Assembly: GCA_047638695.1 (NCBI GenBank)
Contig: JBLINY010000107.1
Location: 1-15,702, forward strand
Source: JAHECQ01 sp047638695
Lineage (GTDB): Bacteria; Actinomycetota; Acidimicrobiia; Acidimicrobiales; SZUA-35
Direction: 5' to 3'
Length of the DNA stretch: 15,702 nucleotides
In this document: in pieces, positions 7,683 through 13,960 of the stretch
Layout: each line of letters opens with the position of its first letter
Numbering within the stretch: position 1 is the first letter of the stretch
Program-made: the position numbers and the translations under genes
Notes under the pieces: generated by a model
What the model saw: the letters and a program-made list of their open reading frames with translations, nothing else
Told to the model about the DNA's origin: nothing
Databases searched by the model: none

Positions 7683-7861
7683 CTGGGGACCTGATGTCGC
7701 CGGATTTCAGTACGACACGTCGTACCTCAGCAAGCGGGACTAACCCACTCAACGCCATCAGGGGTGACCGGTTGGTTTTCACCAGCGGTCCAGCTGTCCG
7801 ACTAGCGGCCAGCCACCTCCAAGGTCCCAGATCGTTTGTTAATCAGCGTGACCACCTCCTT
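7683..7861 (-). ncRNA. Candidate structured RNA in the 7552-7906 gene-free stretch
   Basis: No normal gene fits here. On the minus strand the region opens with AAGGAGGTG (7861-7853), a 9-base match to the anti-Shine-Dalgarno end of 16S rRNA and the strongest such tract I saw in the window. A 148-base domain follows. An outer helix pairs 7822-7830 with 7683-7692 (one bulged C). An arm pairs 7786-7790/7766-7770 and 7781-7784/7773-7776, capped by a GAAA loop. A helix pairs 7756-7762 with 7690-7696. Two inner hairpins lie at 7734-7748 (UUAGU loop) and 7710-7725 (6 bp, CGUG loop). The second and outer helices compete for 7690-7692, which would allow two states. The terminator at 7632-7668 follows 14 bases later. 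A 14-codon frame (CTG 7846 to TAG 7802) has good spacing to the purine tract. It could be a 3' UTR, an sRNA, or an attenuator. Confidence 0.45.
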
Positions 7862-7906
7862 CCTCTTGGTGAAGCCAGTGTTGCACAGCTGACCGGAACG
7901 AGCATT

Positions 7907-8422
7907 TCATTTTCCAGGCCCGAGTTCGTCACCTGGCTCTCCCGGAGCATCGAGTTCGGGCATATCCAACAGCGGCAGCTCGGCAAGATCCTGGGAGACT
8001 CTTACCGGGTCATCCACGTGGATGGCCCCCATCACCTGGAGATAGCTCGAATGCACATCGACAACCGCTTCCACCTGCGGGCGTTCGACGATGAAGTGGT
8101 TCACGTCCGCTCGTTCCATGATGTAATCGACGGCGTCGAATTCTTCAAAGACGATCGGAGTGTCGTCACCGATACCTTCGGGGGCGTAGTGGAACGCCTG
8201 AATCCACTCGAGGTGTAGCCGCAAGATTTTGGCCAACTCCTCGTAGCTCAATACCGAGCTGACCTCGACCGGAAGTGCTTCAGCGCAGAACTCGATCGAC
8301 TCGTGAGCGTCGACCACGATCTGGTCCGGCATCTCGTTGGTCTTCCCGACCGCCCACCCGACGAACAATAGGGCGATAGCGATCACCAGCACCGCCGCGA
8401 TGATCAGCAAGAAAACAGCCAC
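7907..8422 (-). CDS. Single-pass membrane-anchored protein of unknown function
   Basis: The 171-residue protein starts at GTG 8422. Residues 2-25 are one hydrophobic segment (VFLLIIAAVLVIAIALLFVG), with no positive cluster before it and no cleavage site, so it is probably an N-terminal anchor. The soluble part (30-171) is acidic. It has an EELAKILRLHLEWIQ helix, a DYIMERADVNHFIVERPQVE segment, and an acidic proline-rich tail. I do not recognise the domain. Its stop (TGA 7909-7907) overlaps an ATG at 7910 that opens a 23-codon frame (7839-7910), which may be incidental. The structured RNA candidate lies directly downstream, and the two may share a transcript. Confidence 0.65.
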   Translation of the reverse strand: MAVFLLIIAAVLVIAIALLFVGWAVGKTNEMPDQIVVDAHESIEFCAEALPVEVSSVLSYEELAKILRLHLEWIQAFHYAPEGIGDDTPIVFEEFDAVDYIMERADVNHFIVERPQVEAVVDVHSSYLQVMGAIHVDDPVRVSQDLAELPLLDMPELDAPGEPGDELGPGK

Positions 8423-8428
8423 GAGGTC

Positions 8429-8434
8429 ACGCTA
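8429..8434 (-). promoter_or_regulatory. -10 element (TAGCGT) of the membrane-anchored protein gene
   Basis: TAGCGT on the minus strand is followed by six bases (GACCTC) and the GTG at 8422. The expected -35 region falls inside the terminator hairpin of the preceding acyl-CoA dehydrogenase gene. Confidence 0.5.
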
Positions 8435-8454
8435 TTGCGCCCAAAACGGGTTCT

Positions 8455-8494
8455 GGCACCGGGAGGCGACCGCGTACGATCGTCTCCCGGTGCC
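8455..8494 (-). terminator. Hairpin terminator after the acyl-CoA dehydrogenase gene
   Basis: Bases 8455-8469 pair with 8480-8494: eleven perfect pairs (GGCACCGGGAG), one wobble-type position, then three more, around a 10-base loop. It starts 26 bases beyond the 8521 stop. The minus-strand tail (AGAACCCGTTTTGGG) has only a short T run, so efficiency is uncertain. Confidence 0.65.
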
Positions 8495-8520
8495 AGGAAC
8501 GGAAAAGGTTGTGCTGTTTG

Positions 8521-9624
8521 CTAGAGACCGATGCGCTGAGCGAGGAGCTCGCGGTGATATGCCGGATCGCCGAACATCAGCTCGGAGCTCTTGGCCCGCT
8601 TGAAGTACAGGTGGGCCGGATGCTCCCAGGTGAAGCCGATGCCACCGTGAATCTGGATGTTCTCGGCCGCGGCGTGGAAGTAGGCCTCGGAGCAGTATGC
8701 CTTGGCCAGCGAGGCAGTTGACGGCAGCTCGTCGTTCATCTCAGCGGCGCACCACAAGCCGTAGTAGGCGGCCGATTTGGCCGACTCGACCTCGAGCAGC
8801 ATGTCGGCGCACTTGTGCTTGATGGCCTGGAACGAGCCGATAGGGCGCCCGAACTGCACTCGGTCCTTGGCGTACTGAACCGCCATCTCCAGAACGAACT
8901 GGGCACCGCCAACCTGCTCGGCGGCGAGGGCGACGGCCGCGAGGTCAAGGACGGTAACGAGGGTGTCCCAGCCGCCGCCATCGGTGCCGATCAGGGTGCC
9001 CTGGGCACCATTGAGCTCGACCTTGGCCTGCTTGCGGGTCTGGTCCATGGTTGACAGTGCGGTAGCGGTCACACCGCTGTCGCTGTCGTCGACGGCGTAG
9101 AGGCTGACACCGGCGGCGCTCTTAGCTGCGACGATCAGCAAGCTGGCGGTGTGTCCGTCGATAACGAAGCTCTTGGTGCCGGTGATCTTGCCAGCAGCAT
9201 CGGCGGTGGCGGTAACGGCCGATTCGTCCCACTTGCCGTTCTCTTCGGTGTAGGCCAGCGTTGCGATGGTCTCACCCGATGCAATCCCAGGCAGGTAGTT
9301 ACCGGCAGCAGCCTCGTCGCCCGAGTGCATGATGGCGAGAGACGCCAGCAGACCGGAGAAGAATGGTGCGCAGATCAGGGCTCGGCCCATTTCCTCGAGC
9401 ACCACGCCGAGCTCGACAAAGGTGAACCCCTGGCCGCCGTGTGCCTCGGGGATGATCAGACTCTGCAGACCCATCTGCTCGGCCATCTGGCTCCAGACGG
9501 CGTCGTCGTAGCCCTTCTCAGTGTCCATCTGTTCGCGAACCGCTTCTTCGGAGGACTTGTCCTCCATGAACGAACGGACGAATTGGCGGAGCTGTTCCTG
9601 CTCCTCGGTGAAGGCAAAGTTCAT
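8521..9624 (-). CDS. Acyl-CoA dehydrogenase (FadE family)
   Basis: This FAD enzyme oxidises an acyl-CoA thioester to the 2,3-enoyl-CoA and passes electrons to ETF. The 367-residue chain has the three-part family layout. The N-terminal helical domain runs from MNFAFTEEQEQLRQFVRSFM. A middle sheet domain contains TLAYTEENGKWD. The C-terminal helical domain has the signatures DRVQFGRPIGSFQAIKHK and IQIHGGIGFTWEHPAHLYFK. Glu334 in WEHP occupies the position of the catalytic base of medium-chain enzymes. Slightly short C-termini of this kind occur in actinobacterial FadE proteins that work as heteromeric pairs on steroid or CoA-ester side chains, but no partner FadE is adjacent and the substrate cannot be read from sequence. 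The ATG at 9624 is seven bases behind a TACATT -10. Confidence 0.93.
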   Translation of the reverse strand: MNFAFTEEQEQLRQFVRSFMEDKSSEEAVREQMDTEKGYDDAVWSQMAEQMGLQSLIIPEAHGGQGFTFVELGVVLEEMGRALICAPFFSGLLASLAIMHSGDEAAAGNYLPGIASGETIATLAYTEENGKWDESAVTATADAAGKITGTKSFVIDGHTASLLIVAAKSAAGVSLYAVDDSDSGVTATALSTMDQTRKQAKVELNGAQGTLIGTDGGGWDTLVTVLDLAAVALAAEQVGGAQFVLEMAVQYAKDRVQFGRPIGSFQAIKHKCADMLLEVESAKSAAYYGLWCAAEMNDELPSTASLAKAYCSEAYFHAAAENIQIHGGIGFTWEHPAHLYFKRAKSSELMFGDPAYHRELLAQRIGL

Positions 9625-9631
9625 GCGGCAA

Positions 9632-9637
9632 AATGTA
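9632..9637 (-). promoter_or_regulatory. -10 element (TACATT) of the acyl-CoA dehydrogenase gene
   Basis: On the minus strand TACATT is followed by TTGCCGC and the ATG at 9624. This geometry predicts a leaderless transcript. No Shine-Dalgarno tract precedes the start. Confidence 0.55.
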
Positions 9638-9663
9638 GCAAGGCCCCAGTCGCAACACTATTT

Positions 9664-9691
9664 GTTGTGTGTACACACCGGCACACACAAC
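9664..9691. promoter_or_regulatory. Palindromic operator candidate of the toxin-antitoxin operon
   Basis: GTTGTGTGT (9664-9672) and ACACACAAC (9683-9691) form a perfect 9-bp inverted repeat with a 10-base spacer. A perfect 12-bp palindrome, GTGTGTACACAC (9667-9678), is nested in the left half. It lies just upstream of the antitoxin -10 (9705-9710), where antitoxins of this type typically bind for autorepression. It could also affect the divergent acyl-CoA dehydrogenase promoter. Confidence 0.6.
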
Positions 9692-9704
9692 GGCTTCCGC
9701 GGTC

Positions 9705-9710
9705 TAGGCT
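9705..9710 (+). promoter_or_regulatory. -10 element (TAGGCT) of the antitoxin-toxin operon
   Basis: TAGGCT is followed by CTAGCA and the ATG at 9717, six bases later. This predicts a leaderless antitoxin mRNA under control of the adjacent palindrome. Confidence 0.5.
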
Positions 9711-9716
9711 CTAGCA

Positions 9717-10013
9717 ATGCCATCGTCTATGTCACCCGGAACAATCGGTATACGCGAACTTCGCGGCACCGTCGCCGCCACGGTCCGACGAGCCGGTGCG
9801 GGCGAGCGCCTGATTGTCACGGTCGATGGCAGACCAATTGCTCAACTCGGGCCCGTACAACCTGACGACGGTGGCGTGTCGCTTTGGGACCTCGCTGGCG
9901 CCGGTCTCATCGAGCCGCCACGCCGACACGATCGTCCTAGCCCTCCCCCGCCACTACCCGTCCCAGTCGACGTGCGGGTCGACCGCCTACTCGACCAGGT
10001 ACGGGGCCGATAG
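9717..10013 (+). CDS. Type II antitoxin, Phd/YefM family
   Basis: The 98-residue protein has the short N-terminal DNA-binding fold of Phd/YefM antitoxins: GIRELRGTVAATVRRAGAGE, then LIVTVDGRPIAQLGPV (31-47). The Pro/Arg-rich C-terminal half (SLWDLAGAGLIEPP to the end) is the part expected to wrap around and block the toxin. The toxin ATG is 10 bases after the stop, the usual antitoxin-first order. A second in-frame Met (residue 5, 9729) is possible, but the -10 spacing favours 9717. Confidence 0.88.
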   Translation: MPSSMSPGTIGIRELRGTVAATVRRAGAGERLIVTVDGRPIAQLGPVQPDDGGVSLWDLAGAGLIEPPRRHDRPSPPPPLPVPVDVRVDRLLDQVRGR

Positions 10014-10023
10014 GGCACCGCCG

Positions 10024-10434
10024 ATGCTTATTCTCGACACGTCTGCCCTGCTCAGAAGGTACGTGGCCGACCGCGACCGTTCACTGGTGATTGATGCGAT
10101 GGGCGACGCTGAGGCGTGGGCCAGCTCAGCTCTAGCCCGAACCGAGCTTCAGTTGGCCTTAGTCCAGGCCGCTGGCACGCCGGGCGCACGAGATGATCTG
10201 TGGTCGGCGGTTCGCGAGGACTGGGATGCATTCTGGGAAATACCGGTCGACGGCCGCTGCTTGGCACGCGCCACCGAGATCGGCACCACGTTCGGCCTGG
10301 GAACCGTGGACGCCATCCATCTCGCGGCGGCCGATCGCATTCCCCGGCCGGCAAAGTTCCTCACCTTCGAACGCCAACAAATTCCAGCGGCAGCCGAACT
10401 GGGCTTCGAAGTCATCTCGCCGTTCGAAGCCTGA
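10024..10434 (+). CDS. vapC: VapC-type PIN-domain toxin (ribonuclease)
   Basis: The 136-residue protein is a PIN-domain endoribonuclease, the toxin of a type II pair; VapC toxins cut tRNA or rRNA sites. The metal-binding acids are in place: D5 in LILDTSALL, E41 in ARTELQLAL, D96 in LGTVDAIHLAAA, and E116 in FLTFER, where Asp is more usual. The frame is open further upstream inside the antitoxin gene, but that extension is not PIN-like. The ATG at 10024 places D5 correctly and sits 10 bases behind the antitoxin. No in-frame damage is seen, so it is probably functional. A Phd-like antitoxin with a VapC toxin is a known mixed pairing. Confidence 0.92.
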   Translation: MLILDTSALLRRYVADRDRSLVIDAMGDAEAWASSALARTELQLALVQAAGTPGARDDLWSAVREDWDAFWEIPVDGRCLARATEIGTTFGLGTVDAIHLAAADRIPRPAKFLTFERQQIPAAAELGFEVISPFEA

Positions 10435-10455
10435 CGCTCGGTTTCTCTGATCTCT

Positions 10456-10989
10456 TCAGCCCTCGTCGCCGGGAGACCGATGCCGATACACGTGGCCTGC
10501 CCCGTACCGGTACATCACCTCAGACTCCAACGTCGCGCCGAGCCGGACGGCCACGGCGGCCGACGCCGCGTTCTCGACTGCTATGACGCTGATAGCGGTG
10601 GTCCAACCGTGATCTTCATAGGCAGCTCGTAAGGCTCGGGCCGCCGCTTCGGTTGCGTACCCCCTCCCGTGATGTTCGGGAACGAGGGCCCACGTGATTT
10701 CGGGCTCGATCCAACCATCGGGAAACCATGGTCCGCAGAGACCAACGAACTCGCCCGTTTCCTTCACCTCGAGGGCCCAAGGTCCATATCCGCGAAGGAT
10801 CCAGTGGCCGGGGTAGGCCGCAAATTTCCGCCAGGCATCCTGACGATCGCAGGGTCCGCCGTAGAACTTCGAGATGGGGCTGGCGTAGAACCGCACCATC
10901 GACTCGAAGTCGGATTCAGTGAACGATCTGAGGGTGAGGCGGTCGGACTCAATCGTCGGAATCAAGCTCTTACCCTTGCCGATTCCCAC
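10456..10989 (-). CDS. GNAT-family N-acetyltransferase (RimJ/L-like)
   Basis: The 177-residue protein opens with TIESDRLTLRSFTESDFESM, the entry strand and helix of Acetyltransf_3 proteins. It has WALEVKETGEFVGLCGPW and the acetyl-CoA pyrophosphate loop VPEHHGRGYATEAA (103-116), with R109-G-Y-A matching the R/Q-x-x-G-x-G/A motif. It ends AVENAASAAVAVRLGATLE, as usual. The substrate (protein N-terminus, amino sugar or drug) is unknown. The frame is open to 11193, but that extension is low-complexity His/Arg-rich. The GTG at 10989, eight bases behind TAGGAT, is the better start. It converges on vapC with a 21-base gap. Confidence 0.88.
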   Translation of the reverse strand: MGIGKGKSLIPTIESDRLTLRSFTESDFESMVRFYASPISKFYGGPCDRQDAWRKFAAYPGHWILRGYGPWALEVKETGEFVGLCGPWFPDGWIEPEITWALVPEHHGRGYATEAAARALRAAYEDHGWTTAISVIAVENAASAAVAVRLGATLESEVMYRYGAGHVYRHRSPGDEG

Positions 10990-10997
10990 ACCTGCCG

Positions 10998-11003
10998 ATC
11001 CTA
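10998..11003 (-). promoter_or_regulatory. -10 element (TAGGAT) of the acetyltransferase gene
   Basis: TAGGAT on the minus strand is followed by CGGCAGGT and the GTG at 10989, eight bases later. It supports shortening the open frame by 68 codons. Confidence 0.5.
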
Positions 11004-11132
11004 GTCCTAGGGTCCGACTGGTTCGCTGGTGCTCGATGCCCGGGCTCCGGGGATGCTCGTGGCGGCCATTGCCGTGCGGCGAAAGGTGCCGCTGGCCCTG
11101 GTGATCGTGCTCGCCGCAGTCACGCCCCCCGA

Positions 11133-12173
11133 TCAGCGGGTGGCCCGTTCGAAGTGTTGATAGTCCACCAGCGACGTCCATCGACCACCCCACTGCCAGC
11201 CGATGGCATCAAAGGCTCGGGTTACCACGTCACCCGAGCGAATCATGGCCGGGTGGTAGACCGAGCGGTCGAGGAACACTTCACCCTCGGGCGGAAGCAC
11301 CTTGAGGCCGCGGTGGTAGGGGTTCTGGCGAGGGTTGATATCGACTGCTCGACCGGAAGCGTGGCGTGACCATCCGGTACCACCGGTGATGGCCCGACAG
11401 TTGAATCCGGACGTGTTGTTGGCTGCCATCGAGAGGTCATCGTCACTCTCGAAGTTCTGGATCGGTTCCATGCGCTCAATCGGGTATCGGGCCACGTACA
11501 ACTGCTCGAACACCGCAACTATTCTCGGCGCCTCGTCGTCGTGCACGGCGATTTGGCCACTGCTCACACCACCGTTGAACTCGACATAGCTCACCGTGAT
11601 CAGGCTCAACTGATTCACCGCCACCGGACAACCGGAACGCCACGACGACCCCAGCATTTGAGCCGTTGCGGCTCGGATGCTCGAGCGGAACGGGGGCAGC
11701 GCCGGCAAGACCGTGCCGGTGACCTGGGAGAACTCGGCTGACTCGCTAAAGAAAAGCACCAGTTGATCCCGACTCGACCCGCCGGCAAGACGGTCGAGCC
11801 AGTATGAGCGGCCGCCGGCATCGGGTCGGCGGCCTAGGACATTCCGGTAAACCAGGTCCACGAATGCGCTGTCGGTATCGGCGTTGAACCGCTGCTCGAA
11901 CTCAGCGCTCGTCAAGAAGAACTGCGCCACCTGCGTGAGCGGCTTGCCTTCGACCAGCTGGTTTACCCAATAGTCGAACCCGCCAGACTCTGGCGGGCGT
12001 GCCAACGTGGCGGCGTACAGCCTCTGGATCTGACCTTCTTCTGGCCGTTGCGGTCCGGCTGCCGGGTTCGTCATTCCCTGACCGGCAGCCGACGACGAGA
12101 TCAAGAGGACGATCGCCATCAGCGCCATCATCCAAACCGCTGAACGGCGGGTGTCGGGGGAACGTCGAATCAC
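11133..12173 (-). CDS. Secreted DUF4214 repeat protein with C-terminal M15-type peptidase
   Basis: The 346-residue protein has an export signal (AVWMMALMAIVLLISSSAAG, 12-31). Two DUF4214 repeats follow: RLYAATLARPPESGGFDYWV (51-70) through FEQRF, and LVYRNVLGRRPDAGGRSYWL (107-126) through AEFSQ. DUF4214 modules are common in secreted actinobacterial proteins; their ligand is unclear. Residues ~185-346 resemble zinc M15 peptidases (VanY/M15_4 group), which cleave D-Ala or endopeptide bonds in peptidoglycan. The S-R-H-A-S-G-R-A-V-D motif supplies H271 and D278, and H340 in DYQHFE is the third ligand. An envelope role is inferred. The GTG start overlaps the stop of the upstream dehydrogenase as GTGA, so the two are probably coupled. 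Confidence 0.88.
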   Translation of the reverse strand: MIRRSPDTRRSAVWMMALMAIVLLISSSAAGQGMTNPAAGPQRPEEGQIQRLYAATLARPPESGGFDYWVNQLVEGKPLTQVAQFFLTSAEFEQRFNADTDSAFVDLVYRNVLGRRPDAGGRSYWLDRLAGGSSRDQLVLFFSESAEFSQVTGTVLPALPPFRSSIRAATAQMLGSSWRSGCPVAVNQLSLITVSYVEFNGGVSSGQIAVHDDEAPRIVAVFEQLYVARYPIERMEPIQNFESDDDLSMAANNTSGFNCRAITGGTGWSRHASGRAVDINPRQNPYHRGLKVLPPEGEVFLDRSVYHPAMIRSGDVVTRAFDAIGWQWGGRWTSLVDYQHFERATR

Positions 12174-12994
12174 GACGGGGCGATGGCATCACCCGGCAGC
12201 GGAACATCGGGGTAGAGAGCTGTCTGGAAGCGACGCATACCCGCCAGCCACTTGTCGCGGTCGGTCGCCTTGAACTCGCTGTAGCCCTGCACCTCGGGAT
12301 GGGGCAACACCAGGAAGCGTTCCTGACTGATGGCGTCGAGACACAGCTGGGCGACCTCGGCGGGTTCGATCACGCCGTCACCGCTGGCCGCTCCGCCTTC
12401 GAGCCCGCCTTGGAGGTTGTCGGGGCTGTTGGCAATGATATTCGTCCGCACTGCCTGAGGGCAGAGCACCGAAACTCGGATGCCCTGATGGTGGTGCGAG
12501 ACCGCCAACCACTCACCGAGCGAGATGGCTGCTGACTTGGTGATCGAGTACGACAGCGATCCGATCTGGGTGAGCAATCCTGCCGCCGAGGCCGTGTTCA
12601 GCAGGTAACCCTCGCCTCGGGCGATCATCGAAGGCACCACAGCGCGGGCGGCATAGATGTGGGCCATGACGTGTACGTTCCACATGCTCTGGATCGACTC
12701 GTTGCTGTCTTCGAGACCGGCCATGGTGACATAGCCGGCGTTGGAAACGAACAAATCGATTGGGCCGTGAGCGTCTTCGGTCCGGTCGACCATGGCCTTG
12801 ATGGCCGCTTCGTCGCTCACATCGACGCCGACACCCGTTCCACCGATATCGGCTGCCACCCGCTCAGCCTCGTTCGCATTCAAATCAGCGACAACGACGT
12901 GGCGGGCGCCGGCTGCCTGGGCCGCATGGGCGATGGCCTCGCCAATGCCTGATCCTCCGCCAGTTACAACGACCACTCTGTCTTCAAGTTCCAT
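12170..12994 (-). CDS. Short-chain dehydrogenase/reductase (classical SDR)
   Basis: The 274-residue Rossmann enzyme oxidises or reduces an alcohol/ketone pair with a nicotinamide cofactor. The motifs are complete: TGGGSGIG (11-18), SNAG (84-87), and the catalytic set S136, Y149 and K153 (YSITK). Asp37 at the end of strand 2 (VADLN) favours NAD over NADP. Substrate-loop residues do not identify the substrate. The ATG at 12994 is six bases behind TAGGGT. Its last four bases overlap the M15 peptidase start, so these two unrelated proteins share a transcript. Confidence 0.93.
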   Translation of the reverse strand: MELEDRVVVVTGGGSGIGEAIAHAAQAAGARHVVVADLNANEAERVAADIGGTGVGVDVSDEAAIKAMVDRTEDAHGPIDLFVSNAGYVTMAGLEDSNESIQSMWNVHVMAHIYAARAVVPSMIARGEGYLLNTASAAGLLTQIGSLSYSITKSAAISLGEWLAVSHHHQGIRVSVLCPQAVRTNIIANSPDNLQGGLEGGAASGDGVIEPAEVAQLCLDAISQERFLVLPHPEVQGYSEFKATDRDKWLAGMRRFQTALYPDVPLPGDAIAPS

Positions 12995-13000
12995 GAGCCG

Positions 13001-13006
13001 ACCCTA
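13001..13006 (-). promoter_or_regulatory. -10 element (TAGGGT) of the SDR-peptidase operon
   Basis: TAGGGT on the minus strand is followed by CGGCTC and the ATG at 12994. It lies in the 19-base gap behind the upstream metalloprotease gene, so the SDR operon can be transcribed independently of that gene. Confidence 0.5.
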
Positions 13007-13013
13007 CTTTGCG

Positions 13014-13934
13014 TCAACCACAGCGTTCGAAGTTGTTATTGAGCCCCTCGCGGTCGGCCGCCGCCGCTCGATCGGCGAAAGCGGCCAGCTCCGGCCGGCC
13101 CTCGAAGAAGGCCATCTTGGTGTTGACGTCATCGGGCACTTCAACGCCGAAGACGTACGCGCTGAAGGACTCAGCGAAGTCTTCCTCGGGATGACTGGCG
13201 GCGTAAGCGCCGAGGAACGAGGTATCGAGGTTGCATCGGAGCTCACCACCGTCCTCGTCGATGCCACCCTTGATTGGTAGCGACTCCAACTGTTCGGCGG
13301 TCCAGAATTCAGCAACCCAGTCAGCGATGAACGAACCGGACCGGAAACAGCCGGCACCGTTCCAATAGGTCTCACAGCCTGCCAGACCCACATCGAGATC
13401 GAGCTGGTCAGAGGTTTGAGTAAAGACGTGAGCAAACTCGTGCAGCATCGTCAGTCGGAGCTCTTCGGGATCATCGGCCGCCGTCTCTCGATCGACCGCG
13501 ATCACGAAGCGGTCGAAGTCATCATCGACTGGGCCAGCGAAGGCCAGCGTGTCATTCTCGCTGCGAAACTCGGCATACAGGGATACGGCATCGAGCTGCT
13601 CGGGAGGGGCCACCTCGGCGAGAGCATCCCAACCCTCTTCGGCTATCGAGCTTGGTTCGCCGTAACAGACCGATTCGAGTTGGCCCCGCACGACGGTGTA
13701 GATGACCTCGACCGGCCCGTCCTCTTCGCCAACTGCCTCGGGCAGGCAGTCAGTCGCGCGGCTATCCCCCGCCGACGAACCGATTTCGTTGCCGTCGCTC
13801 AAGCCCTCGCCGGAAGCAGAAACCGACGGTGACGCCTCAAGCGGCTCGGCCTCATCGCGACCAGCAGGTTCTTCCAATGTTCCACACGATGCTGCTGCGA
13901 CGAGCAGGCCAACAACCAAGATGACGATCCGCAC
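13014..13934 (-). CDS. Lipoprotein with HExxH zinc metalloprotease motif
   Basis: The 306-residue protein starts MRIVILVVGLLVAAASC, a type II signal with Cys17 as the probable lipid anchor. A disordered acidic Ser/Glu linker (18-60) follows. The catalytic domain has MLHEFAHVF (H165, E166, H169) and, 86 residues after the second His, EEDFAESF with Glu255 as a likely third zinc ligand. This is a gluzincin-like arrangement, as in families where the glutamate sits in an E-x-F-A-E helix. Several Cys pairs suit an extracytoplasmic protein. The substrate is unknown, and no immunity or partner gene is adjacent. A TTG at 13943 is in frame, but its last base is part of the -10, so the GTG at 13934 is taken. 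It is divergent from the flavoprotein gene. Confidence 0.82.
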   Translation of the reverse strand: MRIVILVVGLLVAAASCGTLEEPAGRDEAEPLEASPSVSASGEGLSDGNEIGSSAGDSRATDCLPEAVGEEDGPVEVIYTVVRGQLESVCYGEPSSIAEEGWDALAEVAPPEQLDAVSLYAEFRSENDTLAFAGPVDDDFDRFVIAVDRETAADDPEELRLTMLHEFAHVFTQTSDQLDLDVGLAGCETYWNGAGCFRSGSFIADWVAEFWTAEQLESLPIKGGIDEDGGELRCNLDTSFLGAYAASHPEEDFAESFSAYVFGVEVPDDVNTKMAFFEGRPELAAFADRAAAADREGLNNNFERCG

Positions 13935-13942
13935 GGTCGGCA

Positions 13943-13948
13943 AGACTA
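13943..13948 (-). promoter_or_regulatory. -10 element (TAGTCT) of the metalloprotease gene
   Basis: On the minus strand TAGTCT is followed by eight bases and the GTG at 13934. Its TA (plus 13947-13948) is shared with the -10 of the divergent flavoprotein gene. Confidence 0.5.
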
Positions 13949-13952
13949 CGGT
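13947..13952 (+). promoter_or_regulatory. -10 element (TACGGT) of the flavoprotein gene
   Basis: TACGGT is followed by CCGCTCTT and the ATG at 13961, eight bases later. It overlaps the opposite-strand -10 by two bases. Confidence 0.5.
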
Positions 13953-13960
13953 CCGCTCTT

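Noticed and set aside
7525..7743. Plus-strand 72-codon frame
   Set aside because: It runs through the minus-strand terminator and hairpins, has no domain resemblance, and lacks a promoter or ribosome site.
7710..7770. Hammerhead ribozyme
   Set aside because: CTGATG and a later GAAA occur on the minus strand, but the required CUGANGA core is not met (CTGATGG) and the stems do not fit.
7694..8218. Plus-strand 174-codon frame
   Set aside because: Most of it is the antisense of the membrane-anchored protein gene, which has a clear transmembrane segment and its own -10.
10990..11193. N-terminal extension of the acetyltransferase frame
   Set aside because: It encodes His/Gly/Arg-rich low-complexity sequence unlike GNAT proteins, and a promoter -10 lies inside it.
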